Source: Nitratifractor salsuginis DSM 16511
GTDB lineage: Bacteria > Campylobacterota > Campylobacteria > Campylobacterales > Sulfurovaceae
Direction of reading: 5' to 3'
DNA: 64,000 nucleotides
Assembly (NCBI RefSeq): GCF_000186245.1
Contig: NC_014935.1
Coordinates: 558,001 to 622,000 of the forward strand
Made by a program: the position numbers and the translations under genes. This document shows, piece after piece, positions 34,623 through 42,898 of this stretch; within the stretch, counting starts at the first letter, position 1, and each line of letters begins with the position of its first letter. The notes beneath the pieces are model-generated. The model was given only the letters and a program-made list of their open reading frames with translations, was not told where the DNA came from and did no database searches.

Positions 34623-37559
34623 TCAATCTTTCTTTTCTTCATAATGTAACTGCAATCCATCGCTGGTCATCACAAAGCCGCTGATGACGATTTCGCCCCG
34701 GTGGACCATTTCGTGGTGTTTTTTGCAGAGGGGGATGAGGTTGTAGCGGTGGTTTTTGTGGAAGTGGGCGATATTGCCCGCCTCGTCGGCCGACTTCTGG
34801 GGGGCGATGTGGTGAACCTCGTCCACTGGAGCGTCGCAGAGGGCGCAGCGGGTGACGAAGAGCTCTTTGTGGTATTTGCTCCGTTTTTTCTTTTTGAGTT
34901 TTTTGAGTTCGCTGCCGCCACCCGTGAGCGTTTCGCGGATCTCGGCGGCCCGGCGCAGGAAGGTTTCGTCCATATGAAGGCTGCGGGCGAACTCCAGGCC
35001 GTAGAGGGAGTCTCCCAAGCCGATTTTGAGCTTGCGGTCGTAGATGAGCCGGTCGGTCGCGGCATCGTAACGCACTCCCAGGTGGAGGAAGATCAGCCGT
35101 TTGAGTTTACGGATCTCTTCGACCTCGGCCAGCTGATGCAGATGGCTGGCGAAGATGAAGCGGGCTCCCAGCTCCTCCAGTCTCAAGATGGCGCTGCTGA
35201 CGATCGCCAGGGCCGAGAGGGTCTCCGTCCCTTGGCTGATCTCATCGCCCAGGACCAAAGAACGCTCGTCGGCGCGGTTGAAGATGTTTTTGAGTTCCAG
35301 CATCTCCACGCTGAAAGTGCTTAGACCCTTGTAGAGGTTGTCCCGGCTGACGATCCGGGTGAAGAGCTTGTGGAAGATCCCCATCCGCAGCTCCACCGCC
35401 GGGATGAAAAAGCCCGCTTGGGCCAGGATCACCGCCAGACCCACGCTCTTCATCAGGGAGGATTTTCCCGAAGAGTTGATGCCGTAAAGCAACACGCCAC
35501 GCACCTCTTCGCCGCCGGAAGCGTCCAGCATAATGTGGTCGTGCTCTGTGCCGTTGGGTTCACCGAGATAGACATCGTTGGGGATGTAGATGCCGTGCTT
35601 TTCGTTGGCTTCGATGATGGGGTGACGCAGGGCGACGGCTTCGAAAAAGTTTCCTTCTTCCAGGATGGGGCGGCTCAGCCGCATCCAGCGGGCGCAGCGG
35701 GCGTTGCTGACGGCCACATCGATTTCGGCGATGAAGGCGACCAGCCGCTCGAGCAGCAGAGAGTGGCGTCGTTCGATCTCTTCGAGGCTGAGGGTGTAGC
35801 GCTCTTTGACCCGGGCGATGAGCTTGACCCGGTCGGTCTCGATGCGCCGGGTGATCTCTTCGAAGATCGGGGCGTGGATCTTGACGACGCTCTTGAGGAT
35901 CTTGAAGCGGAAATCCCTCAGGAAGATATGCTTTCCCTCCAGGGTGACGTAGCTCTCTTTGAGGAGCTTTTCGATCTGGTTGAAGCGGGTCTTGGTGAGG
36001 GTGAGGTGGTAGCCTTCGCTCTCCAGGTAGCCGACCTGCACCAGAGAGCCGTTGGCCGTGCTCAGGAGCCTGTCCCGCTCGAAGAGCCCCTCGATGTGTT
36101 CAGCGACGCTCTCGATCTTGGCCAGCTCTTCGTTTTGGCGGCGGACCAGCTCGTCGATGGAGGGATGGACCCCTTCGCGGAAAATGTTGTCGTCGATCTG
36201 GTCCAGGCGGTAACGGGCGCAGGCTTCCAGGTCGAAGCTGCTCTGCAGATAGCGGGAGAATTCCCGGCTCTCACTCTCGAGGGCGTTGTCGACTTCAATC
36301 CCCGATTCCCGGCAGAGGGTAAAAAGCCCCTCGATCCCCTCCATCGACATCGCGATGTAGGTCAGTTCCACGGGGTGCAGCCGCCGCAGTTTGATCCGCC
36401 GCCCCAGGCGTTCCAGGTCGTAGATCTGCTTGAGACGGGTGGCGAACTGTTCGCTGCGGGGGGCGACCCGTTCGCTGAGGTCGTAGCGGGCGTTGAGGAT
36501 CTCGGGATCGCAGATGGGGTTGAGGAGCCGCTCTTTGAGCAGCCGTTTGCCGAAGGCCGTGGAGCTGCGGTCGATGAGCTCCAGCAGGGTCACCTCCGCC
36601 GGGTCCCGGCTGATGACCCCCAACTGCTCCAGGGCGTTGTTGCCGAGATAGAGGTAGCGGTTGTTCCCCAGGAACTGGGGGCGGTTCATCTTTTCGATGA
36701 GGCTCTCGTCGTGCTCGATGATAAAATCGATGAGGATCGCCAGCGCCTCGGTGGTGAGGGGGTAGCGCTCCAGGTCCAGATATTCGATGGGGCTGAGCAG
36801 ACTGCGGATCTCGAAGACCCGGGCGAAGAGCTCGTTCTGGTAGGCAATGCGGGGGTGGCTCTCGTTGAAAGAATGGGGGAGATTTTTGATCTCCAGGTAG
36901 TGTAGGAGCCACTCCCGGTCGATCTCCTTGTTGGCCAAGGTGAGGATCACTTCGGAGCTGCGGTAGCTCTGGAGGAGGTTGAAGAGCTCATCGAGGGCGA
37001 AGGTCTTGTCATCGCGGGTGGAGTGGATCTCGTTGACCAGGGTCTTGCCGGTGGTGACGTCGATGGCGGCGTAGCCCACGGAGTAGATGCCGCGGTTCTC
37101 GTCGATGAGCACCGAGACGATGTTGTTCTCCCGGGCGTCGTTTTGGTATTCGAAATTGGTGCCGGGGGAGATGATGTTGCCGATGTAGCGCTTGACCTTG
37201 GGGGGCACCCCCTTTTGGCGCACCAGGATCACGGTGTATTTGCGGCTCTGGACCAGCCGGGCGAGATAGCGCTCCAGGCTGATGGCGGGTACGCCGGCCA
37301 TCAGGGGGTTGTTGACGGAGTTTTCGAGGATGGTCTTGTTTTTGCGGGTGAGCTGGATGTTGAGGAATTCGGCGATCTCTTTGGCTTTGCCGATCTTGAG
37401 CTCTTCGTTGTTGACTTCGTAGACTTCGAAAAAGTTGCCCACTTCGATGAAGACCAGGGCATCGGGGCCGTAGCGCTCTTCGTAATAGCGCTGGAGCTCG
37501 AAGTAGATTTCGGTAAGAAGTTTACCCTTCTGGTTGAGGATTTCGCTTGCCCGGTCCAC
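34623..37559 (-). CDS. MutS7-type MutS with C-terminal HNH nuclease
   Basis: A 978-aa MutS homolog. The mismatch-recognition domain keeps the F-x-E motif as GNFFEVYE (41-48). The ATPase has Walker [10 protein letters not shown] (693-701), Walker [13 protein letters not shown] (768-779) and the ASHLHQL switch (804-810). After a basic linker (883-898) comes an HNH domain (905-950): [12 protein letters not shown] and [11 protein letters not shown], with the Cys pairs for structural zinc. This architecture defines MutS7, known from Campylobacterota, large viruses and octocoral mitochondria. The lineage lacks MutL/MutH, so recognition and cutting may be in one protein (established proposal). No partner gene is adjacent. 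Confidence 0.93.
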   Translation of the reverse strand: MDRASEILNQKGKLLTEIYFELQRYYEERYGPDALVFIEVGNFFEVYEVNNEELKIGKAKEIAEFLNIQLTRKNKTILENSVNNPLMAGVPAISLERYLARLVQSRKYTVILVRQKGVPPKVKRYIGNIISPGTNFEYQNDARENNIVSVLIDENRGIYSVGYAAIDVTTGKTLVNEIHSTRDDKTFALDELFNLLQSYRSSEVILTLANKEIDREWLLHYLEIKNLPHSFNESHPRIAYQNELFARVFEIRSLLSPIEYLDLERYPLTTEALAILIDFIIEHDESLIEKMNRPQFLGNNRYLYLGNNALEQLGVISRDPAEVTLLELIDRSSTAFGKRLLKERLLNPICDPEILNARYDLSERVAPRSEQFATRLKQIYDLERLGRRIKLRRLHPVELTYIAMSMEGIEGLFTLCRESGIEVDNALESESREFSRYLQSSFDLEACARYRLDQIDDNIFREGVHPSIDELVRRQNEELAKIESVAEHIEGLFERDRLLSTANGSLVQVGYLESEGYHLTLTKTRFNQIEKLLKESYVTLEGKHIFLRDFRFKILKSVVKIHAPIFEEITRRIETDRVKLIARVKERYTLSLEEIERRHSLLLERLVAFIAEIDVAVSNARCARWMRLSRPILEEGNFFEAVALRHPIIEANEKHGIYIPNDVYLGEPNGTEHDHIMLDASGGEEVRGVLLYGINSSGKSSLMKSVGLAVILAQAGFFIPAVELRMGIFHKLFTRIVSRDNLYKGLSTFSVEMLELKNIFNRADERSLVLGDEISQGTETLSALAIVSSAILRLEELGARFIFASHLHQLAEVEEIRKLKRLIFLHLGVRYDAATDRLIYDRKLKIGLGDSLYGLEFARSLHMDETFLRRAAEIRETLTGGGSELKKLKKKKRSKYHKELFVTRCALCDAPVDEVHHIAPQKSADEAGNIAHFHKNHRYNLIPLCKKHHEMVHRGEIVISGFVMTSDGLQLHYEEKKD

Positions 37560-37684
37560 TCCGCCTCTTCTCGTTTGTTTTGGGAGATTTTAGCATAGTC
37601 GGCTTGAACGGGGAGTCGGATTTCGGAGGAATGCCGCCGGAGAGCGTTCCGTCTTGGGGTTTGGGGTGATCGGGTTTGGCTGGA

Positions 37685-38041
37685 TCAGCGGGAGGCGACG
37701 TAGAGGCTGCCCTCTTTGATCTGCCGGGTGAGTTCCTCGACCCTGGCGATGCTTTGGGGAGTGGGAGGGGTTTGCAGGGTTTGGCGCAGTTTGGCGATGC
37801 AGAGCTCCAGGTATTGGACCAAATTGGCCTTTTCGGCCCGGGGATGGGCGGCTTTCAACTGTCGGTGAAGTTCGATCAGCTGCGTCAATTCGGCCCGAGT
37901 GTCCCGGTGATGGACATAATTGTGCAGAATTTGTCCGCTCAGAGAGCTTTCGTCCCGGGCGACGGCGGCGCTGTTCTGGGCATTGGCGGAAGCGGTGCCG
38001 ACAAAGAGGATTAGAGCCAATGTTCGGAGAAACTGTTTCAT
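37685..38041 (-). CDS. Small exported helical protein, unrecognised
   Basis: A 118-aa protein with a signal peptide (MKQFLRTLALILFVGTASANA, cleavage after ANA) and a mature part predicted to be all helical with many Gln and Leu residues. No family recognised. It lies 125 nt upstream of mutS7 on the same strand. Probably periplasmic; role unknown. Confidence 0.65.
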   Translation of the reverse strand: MKQFLRTLALILFVGTASANAQNSAAVARDESSLSGQILHNYVHHRDTRAELTQLIELHRQLKAAHPRAEKANLVQYLELCIAKLRQTLQTPPTPQSIARVEELTRQIKEGSLYVASR

Positions 38042-38157
38042 TATTCATCCTTTTGATCGTTTTGAATATTAAATAATATTGACCTTTTCCTTAACAGTCG
38101 ATTAATTTTAAATGGAAGATTAATAATCCGACAAACACTATTCTTGCTCCGTGCGTC

Positions 38158-38243
38158 GCTTTCACTCGATAGCTCCGGCAGTCGCAAACACCTGCGGTGC
38201 CCCTACGGGGTTGGGTGCTCCTTTGTCGCTATCGAGTGAAAGC
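38158..38243. repeat. 86-nt palindromic element, 16-bp perfect arms
   Basis: Arms GCTTTCACTCGATAGC (38158-38173) and its exact complement (38228-38243) enclose 54 nt with internal CACC-TGC-GGTG and CCCC-TAC-GGGG hairpins. It has no ORF and sits in the 253-nt gap between the small exported protein gene and the methyltransferase gene. It could be a non-autonomous mobile palindrome or a structured RNA. Confidence 0.8.
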
Positions 38244-38294
38244 TCTATCGCAAAAGTTGGATTGATGGATGCCGGAGTAATACTGTAATATGAT

Positions 38295-39065
38295 TCAGAA
38301 GTCCCGATCCCTCAAACTGGCGGCGGCGGGATTGCGCTCTTTTTTCAATTCCATATCTATGGGGGTGAGCGGTAGCGGTTTGAGGGAAGCGACGGTGCCC
38401 TGCCTCACTTCCCCACCCGGAGCTTCGTAGAGTAAAAAGCCGTTTTCATAGAGCCCCATCCGTACCGGGGTGGCGCTGGAGTAGGTGGTGAGGATCAGAT
38501 CCTCGGAGGCGATGCGGCGCAGATCGGCGAAATACTCCCGGGTCCAGAGCAGGGGATTTTTCTTGGGGCTGAAAGGGTCTTGGTAAACGATATTGACCGG
38601 CAGGGGGATTTGGGGGATCCTCTCTCTGGCATCACCGAAGAGGATGGAGATTTCGATGTGCTCATCGGCATAGCGGCCGCTGCGGGCCAGGCTTTCGATG
38701 ACGGGTCGAAAGGGTTTGAAGGCCTCGGGGTACTCGAAACGCTCCAAAGAGGCGACCAGTTCCCGGTCAAATTCGGGAGAAAAAATTTTTACCTTCCCAG
38801 GGATAGGATGCTCCCGGAAATACAGCAGTGTCGTGAGGGTGTTGTACCCCAGGCCGAAACAGACATCCAGGATTACCAGCTCCTCTTTGTCGGTCTCGGC
38901 CAGGGAGAAGGCGGGAAGGATGTGCTTGTGCAGCGACTCTTTGAGCGCTCCGTCCCGTGTGGAGTGGTAGCACTCGTCAAACTCGGCGGAGTAGAGGGTT
39001 GGGGTGCCGTCCGCGGTTGGGACGACTTTCTTTTCGGCGCGTTTTTCAGGATCATAGAGGGGCAT
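38295..39065 (-). CDS. MnmC-type tRNA methyltransferase (MnmC1 only)
   Basis: A 256-aa SAM-dependent methyltransferase homologous to the N-terminal half of MnmC, which finishes mnm5(s2)U at the tRNA wobble position. Motifs: PTLYSAEFDECYHSTRDGA, LVILDVCFGLGYNTLTTL (SAM loop) and VNIVYQDPFSPKKNPLLWT with the DPF motif. The FAD-dependent oxidase half of E. coli MnmC is absent. The start at 39065 is chosen because the upstream extension is repeat-derived. Confidence 0.86.
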   Translation of the reverse strand: MPLYDPEKRAEKKVVPTADGTPTLYSAEFDECYHSTRDGALKESLHKHILPAFSLAETDKEELVILDVCFGLGYNTLTTLLYFREHPIPGKVKIFSPEFDRELVASLERFEYPEAFKPFRPVIESLARSGRYADEHIEISILFGDARERIPQIPLPVNIVYQDPFSPKKNPLLWTREYFADLRRIASEDLILTTYSSATPVRMGLYENGFLLYEAPGGEVRQGTVASLKPLPLTPIDMELKKERNPAAASLRDRDF

Positions 39066-39130
39066 CGGTTTGCTTTTTTGTTCAGGATTATAGCATTTGG
39101 TCGTTGGTCGTTGGAGCGGTGGAAAAAAAT

Positions 39131-39185
39131 TACTAGTTACTAGGTTCTCGGTTACTCCGTTACTCATTACTCGGTTGCTCGGTTA
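39131..39185. repeat. Heptamer/octamer tandem repeats
   Basis: ACTAGTT units, then CGGTTACT/CATTACT/CGGTTGCT units, in the divergent gap between the methyltransferase gene and purU; the last unit abuts the purU promoter. Confidence 0.8.
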
Positions 39186-39192
39186 TATAAGC

Positions 39193-39198
39193 TATAAT
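39193..39198 (+). promoter_or_regulatory. -10 box for purU
   Basis: Perfect TATAAT in the context AGCTATAATTC, 39 nt before the ATG; no -35 box seen. Confidence 0.55.
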
Positions 39199-39236
39199 TC
39201 GCGGAGATTCCAATTTTGAACAGACAGAGGAAGCAG

Positions 39237-40073
39237 ATGGCAGAGCGGGCACGGGTATTGATCGATTGCAACGACGAGCGGGGACTGGTTTACCGCATTT
39301 CGAAAGTTTTTTACGATTACGAACTCAATATCGACAGCAACCGGGAATTCGTCGATAAAGAGGCGCACAAATTCTTTATGCGTTCCGTGGTGACCGGGGA
39401 GTTCGACGAGAAGGCCCTCCAGCGTGATCTCAAAGCGGCGGTGCCCCCCGAAGCCAATGTGCGGGTGATCACTCCCAGCCGCAAGAAGATCGTGATCCTG
39501 GCGACCAAGGAGTCCCACGCCCTGGGGGATATCCTGATCCGTCACGCCGACGGAGAGCTGGAGGCCGATATCGAGGCGGTGATCGCCAACCGTGAGGTGC
39601 TGCGGGACCTGGTGGAGCGCTTCGATATTCCCTTTGTCTATATCCCCGCCGACGGGCTCGAGCGCGAAGAGCACGAGGCGAAGGTCCTGGCGGAGCTGGA
39701 GAAGTATGCCTTCGACTATATGGTCCTGGCGAAATATATGCGGATCCTCACCCCCTCCTTTGTCTCCCATTATCCGGGGCGGATCATCAATATCCACCAC
39801 TCCTTCCTCCCTGCCTTCGTCGGGGCCAACCCTTACAAACAGGCCTATGAACGGGGAGTCAAGATCATCGGCGCCACCGCCCACTTCGTCACCGACGATT
39901 TGGACGAAGGTCCCATCATCGCCCAGGATGTCATCCCGGTCAACCACCGCTTCGACTGGAAGGATATGCAACGCGCCGGGCGGGATGTGGAGAAGATCGT
40001 CCTCTCCCGGGCCCTGAACCTGGTGCTCAACGACCGGGTCTTCATCCACGGCAACAAGACGATCGTCTTTTGA
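39237..40073 (+). CDS. purU: Formyltetrahydrofolate deformylase
   Basis: PurU (278 aa) hydrolyses 10-formyl-THF to formate and THF, balancing the one-carbon pool. N-terminal ACT-like domain (about residues 3-80), then a formyltransferase-like catalytic domain with HHSFLPAFVGANPYKQAY, GVKIIGATAHFVTDDLDEGP and the FDWKDM region; the His and Asp catalytic residues are present. Start chosen at the ATG at 39237 after AGAGGAAG. It overlaps trmL by one base (TGATG), so they are co-translated. Confidence 0.95.
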   Translation: MAERARVLIDCNDERGLVYRISKVFYDYELNIDSNREFVDKEAHKFFMRSVVTGEFDEKALQRDLKAAVPPEANVRVITPSRKKIVILATKESHALGDILIRHADGELEADIEAVIANREVLRDLVERFDIPFVYIPADGLEREEHEAKVLAELEKYAFDYMVLAKYMRILTPSFVSHYPGRIINIHHSFLPAFVGANPYKQAYERGVKIIGATAHFVTDDLDEGPIIAQDVIPVNHRFDWKDMQRAGRDVEKIVLSRALNLVLNDRVFIHGNKTIVF

Positions 40074-40546
40074 TGTTCAATATCGTCCTTGTCCATCCAA
40101 AAATCCCGCCCAACACCGGCAACATCGCCCGGCTCTGCGTCAACCTGGGGGCGAAGCTCCATCTCATCGAACCTCTGGGCTTCGATATCTCTGAAAAGGC
40201 GGTGCGTCGGGCTGGGTTGGATTACTGGAAAGACCTCGATTTAACGGTTTGGGAGTCGATTGAGGCTTTTCTTGCGGAGCATCCGATCGACGGACATTGC
40301 CATTTGGCCACAACCAAAACGGAGCGGCTCTATTGGGAAGCGGAGTATCATCCCGGAGATTGGTTGATCTTCGGTTCCGAGACCGAGGGGTTGCCTGCGG
40401 AACTGTTGCAAAGCCGGCCCGATCGATGCATCACGATCCCGATGTCGCCGGCGGGGCGGAGTATCAATCTCTCGGTGGCGGTGGGGATTGTGGCGTATGA
40501 AGCTTTGCGCCAATCCGCTTCGCGGCTTGGCGAATTGAGAATGTAA
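40073..40546 (+). CDS. trmL: tRNA (cytidine/uridine-34-2'-O)-methyltransferase
   Basis: SPOUT methyltransferase (157 aa) that methylates the wobble ribose of certain Leu tRNAs. The three knot motifs are clear: IPPNTGNIARLC, LIFGSETEGLP and RSINLSVAVGIVAYEA. ATG at 40073 overlaps the purU stop. The last ten residues are less conserved. Family and typical function are well established; the specific tRNA here is inferred. Confidence 0.93.
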   Translation: MFNIVLVHPKIPPNTGNIARLCVNLGAKLHLIEPLGFDISEKAVRRAGLDYWKDLDLTVWESIEAFLAEHPIDGHCHLATTKTERLYWEAEYHPGDWLIFGSETEGLPAELLQSRPDRCITIPMSPAGRSINLSVAVGIVAYEALRQSASRLGELRM

Positions 40547-40559
40547 AATTGAGAATGGA

Positions 40560-40657
40560 GTGTTGAGGTTTGAGCGTTGAGAGAGTAGTAACCAGGGTTG
40601 GTGAATCATCGCTACCCAGTCTCCCAATGACCAATGACTAATGACCAGTGACTAATC
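40560..40657. repeat. Heptamer tandem repeats
   Basis: GTTGAGG/GTTTGAG-like units (about 40560-40583) and a clean CCAATGA/CTAATGA/CCAGTGA array (40624-40657), downstream of trmL. Confidence 0.83.
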
Positions 40658-40659
40658 CA

Positions 40660-40702
40660 CTTGCGACTTGAGGGGCGAAGCCCCGTGCTTGCGACGTGCG
40701 AC
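40660..40702 (+). repeat. 43-nt covarying hairpin element, copy F
   Basis: Hairpin GGGGC-GAA-GCCCC with intact flanks, 14 nt upstream of a small membrane protein gene. Confidence 0.86.
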
Positions 40703-40716
40703 TTAAAAGGGGTTTG

Positions 40717-40872
40717 ATGAAGCTTGGAGATATTTTTTACTGGATCGCGATCGTGGGGTTTGCCTGGATGACCTTTGTCATCATTCGGGGGAATTTTCAG
40801 CGGAAGTTCGATGAGCAGGGACGGAGAAAAGACCTGATAGATAATGATGAGAAAAGAGAAGATAATGAGTAA
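40717..40872 (+). CDS. Small single-TM protein (51 aa)
   Basis: Short ORF of 51 codons with AAGGGG 6 nt before the ATG. It encodes one TM helix (about residues 6-24, IFYWIAIVGFAWMTFVIIRG) and a highly charged tail. Its 3' end overlaps the start of the S1-domain gene by 8 nt, suggesting coupled translation. Function unknown; the tail runs into repeat sequence. Confidence 0.6.
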   Translation: MKLGDIFYWIAIVGFAWMTFVIIRGNFQRKFDEQGRRKDLIDNDEKREDNE

Positions 40873-41782
40873 CGGAGTAACCGAGCAACCGAGTAACCGA
40901 GATGAAAGTACCGACGAGGATCGACGGAAGGTTAAAAAACTTTCTGATGCCTTGGAGATTGGGCGGGTCAACACTCTGGAGGTCTATAAGCGCAGTGAGT
41001 TTGGGCTTTTTCTTCGTGCCGGGAACGGGGATGAGGTCTTGCTGCCCAATGCCTATGTGACGCCCGAGATGGGGGTGGGGGATCGGCTGGAGGTCTTTTG
41101 TTATCACGATTCACAGGATCGGCCGGTGGCGACGACCGAGCGGCCCACGGCGATGCTTGATGAGTATGGGATTTTCGAAGTGGTGGATTACCGTCCCTAC
41201 GGCGCCTTTGTCGATTGGGGATTGCCCAAGGATCTCTTCGTCCCCCTCTCCCAGCAGAAAGAGTACTTCCGTATCGGGGAGAAAAAGTTGTTGCGGGTCT
41301 GCCGGGATGAACAGACCGGGCGGCTCTATGCCACCCAGAAGCTGAGCAAATATTTTGTCCGCGATATGAAGGGGCTGAAACCGGGGCAGGAGGTGGAGCT
41401 GATGATTTTGGCCAAAACTCCGCTGGGTTACAAGGCGATCGTCGACGGTAAATATGAGGGGATGCTCTTTTCCAATGAGATCTTCGAAGCGTTGGAGATC
41501 GGGGCGCGCCGCCACGGATATATCGTCAAAGTCCGGCCCGATCACAAACTGGATTTGAGCCTGCGCCCTCCCGGAAAAGAGGCCAAACTACAGGAAGCCC
41601 AGGCGAAGATTCTGGAGGTCCTCCGGGAAGCGGGAGGAGCGCTTCCGATGAATTACAAAAACTCCCCCGAGGAGATCAAATCCCGCTTCGGCCTGAGCCG
41701 TAAAATCTTCAAGGCAGCTCTCACCGCTTTGTTGGAGCAGGGGAGGATCGTAGTTTCGGAGAAGGGAATCTCCCTGAAATAG
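40865..41782 (+). CDS. CvfB-like S1 RNA-binding protein
   Basis: A 305-aa soluble protein with tandem S1-type OB domains (about residues 35-90, 100-160 and 165-225) and a C-terminal winged helix (about 240-300), the CvfB architecture. Motifs: SEFGLFLRAGNGDEVLLP, YGAFVDWGLPKDLFVPLSQQ and YKAIVDGKYEGMLFSNEIF. The first 14 codons (40865-40906) lie inside a CCGAGTAA-type repeat, so the N-terminus is repeat-derived. CvfB proteins bind RNA and influence ribosome use; function here inferred. Confidence 0.85.
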   Translation: MSNGVTEQPSNRDESTDEDRRKVKKLSDALEIGRVNTLEVYKRSEFGLFLRAGNGDEVLLPNAYVTPEMGVGDRLEVFCYHDSQDRPVATTERPTAMLDEYGIFEVVDYRPYGAFVDWGLPKDLFVPLSQQKEYFRIGEKKLLRVCRDEQTGRLYATQKLSKYFVRDMKGLKPGQEVELMILAKTPLGYKAIVDGKYEGMLFSNEIFEALEIGARRHGYIVKVRPDHKLDLSLRPPGKEAKLQEAQAKILEVLREAGGALPMNYKNSPEEIKSRFGLSRKIFKAALTALLEQGRIVVSEKGISLK

Positions 41783-41783
41783 C

Positions 41784-42305
41784 TTAGAGGATTTCGATCT
41801 CTTTGGCTCCGCTCTCTTTCAGTGTCTCTTCGACCTGCTTGCTTTGAGCTTCGTCGGTTTTGACGATCAGGAGAATATGCCCCTCTTCGACCAGTTTTTC
41901 CAAACGCTTGGCGCCTTCGGCGGCCATTCCCCACTCGACCAGTCCATCAGCTACGCCAAAGAGGGCGCTTCCGGCCACGGCTCCACCCAGCAGTCCGTTG
42001 ATGGCGCCCGCCAGGGAAGCTCCCACCGTCGCCACCGGACCGGTCACGGGAGCGGTAAAGACGATTCCCCCGATCAGAAGCCCGAGCAAGCCGCCGGAGA
42101 GGGCTCCCCATTCGGCCCATTTCAAGGCTTTCTTGTTGGCTTTTTTCGTTTCGATGTCTTCGATCTTTTCCTCATCCTCCACACGGCTGATGATGGAGAT
42201 GTACTGTTTATCCACACCGCTTTTTACCAAAGCTTCGACACTTTTTTGCACTTGTGCGGAATCCGAACTTTCAAAGATAGCTACCACGAATTTATTATCT
42301 GCCAT
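41784..42305 (-). CDS. Glycine-zipper membrane protein, DUF1269-like
   Basis: A 173-aa protein with a cytoplasmic N-terminal alpha/beta part (FVVAIFESSDSAQVQKSVEA), a Gly-rich double hydrophobic segment (about residues 67-125, GGLLGLLIGGIVF...) of glycine-zipper type, and a C-terminal beta-rich part. It matches DUF1269-type stress or membrane-associated proteins. Convergent with the CvfB-like gene, one base apart. Function unknown. Confidence 0.72.
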   Translation of the reverse strand: MADNKFVVAIFESSDSAQVQKSVEALVKSGVDKQYISIISRVEDEEKIEDIETKKANKKALKWAEWGALSGGLLGLLIGGIVFTAPVTGPVATVGASLAGAINGLLGGAVAGSALFGVADGLVEWGMAAEGAKRLEKLVEEGHILLIVKTDEAQSKQVEETLKESGAKEIEIL

Positions 42306-42387
42306 AACTTGCTCCTTCTATGATGATATATTCATAATAAATTCTGTAGCCTTAAATAAATATTAAAAATCCTTCCCGGTAAAGGAA

Positions 42388-42780
42388 TTACTCTTTTACA
42401 AAGTTTTCCAGATAGTCCAGAAACTCTTCCGCTCCGACTCCGCCGACGGCCCGGTCGAGCTTTTTGCCGTGCTCGTCGAGCACATAGAAGGTGGGCACGG
42501 CGAAGTATCCGAATCCCTCGGGGAGCATATCGTCGTCAATATCCAGGACGACCAGGACAAAATGCTTCTTGAGCAGGTTTGCGACATCTCTCTGTGGTAG
42601 AACAGCCTGTTCCATTCTGTTGCAAACCGGTCAACCCTTTTTGACATAGATCATCAAAACGAGTTTGTGCTCTTTTTGGGCTTTTTCCAGAGCCTCTTCA
42701 TAATCGTGGAGCCAACCGGCTGCCACGGCGAAAGAGCTCAGTAGAAGAAAGCCCGCCAGGATGAACAGCAGTTTTTTCAT
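42388..42780 (-). CDS. Exported thioredoxin-like selenoprotein (UxxC)
   Basis: Read through an in-frame TGA at codon 50 (42631-42633), this is a 130-aa thioredoxin-like protein: signal peptide (MKKLLFILAGFLLLSSFAVA), the first strand KLVLMIYVKKG, then Sec-P-V-C-N-R-M where thioredoxins have CPxC, then VLVVLDIDDDMLPEGFGY, the cis-Pro in FAVPTFYVLDEHGKKL, and YLENF. The frame is intact on both sides of the TGA, and TGA replaces exactly the first redox Cys. A SECIS-like hairpin follows. AAGGAAA precedes the ATG at 42778-42780 and a TATAAT box is at 42809-42814. Alternatives are a nonsense mutation or sequencing error, but the position makes selenocysteine far more likely. No sel genes are in the window. 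Confidence 0.82.
42595..42633 (-). promoter_or_regulatory. Candidate bacterial SECIS after UGA
   Basis: On the minus strand a hairpin GAAC-AGGCT-GTTC, extended by TGG/CCA with a small bulge, has its apical loop 22 nt after the TGA. The loop has G at position 2. These match the published bacterial SECIS rules (loop 3-14 nt, 16-37 nt from UGA, G within the first two loop bases). Confidence 0.6.
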
Positions 42781-42808
42781 TATCTTTCCTTATAAAATTT
42801 AATAAACA

Positions 42809-42814
42809 ATTATA
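42809..42814 (-). promoter_or_regulatory. -10 box for the selenoprotein gene
   Basis: TATAAT on the minus strand in the context TTGCTATAATTG, 28 nt before the ATG. Confidence 0.55.
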
Positions 42815-42850
42815 GCAATAGATCTGTGGATTCACTGTAGAGTTGCCCTT

Positions 42851-42880
42851 TTGGAAGATTTTTCGCTATAAATCTTCCAA
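42851..42880. promoter_or_regulatory. 11-bp palindrome in divergent promoter region
   Basis: Arms TTGGAAGATTT (42851-42861) and AAATCTTCCAA (42870-42880) around TTCGCTAT. The right half of the palindrome contains TATAAA, the likely gph -10 box, and the selenoprotein promoter points the other way, so this could be an operator shared by both genes. A simple hairpin is the alternative. Confidence 0.5.
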
Positions 42881-42898
42881 AATTACTCAGGATAGGCT

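Noticed and set aside
38158-38243. tRNA or other known RNA at the palindromic element
   Set aside because: No cloverleaf, anticodon arm or T-loop can be drawn; arms are a single long stem.
42388-42615. A separate 75-aa gene starting at Met56 of the thioredoxin-like frame
   Set aside because: It would lack the redox motif and signal peptide and has no ribosome binding site; read-through as selenocysteine explains the frame better.
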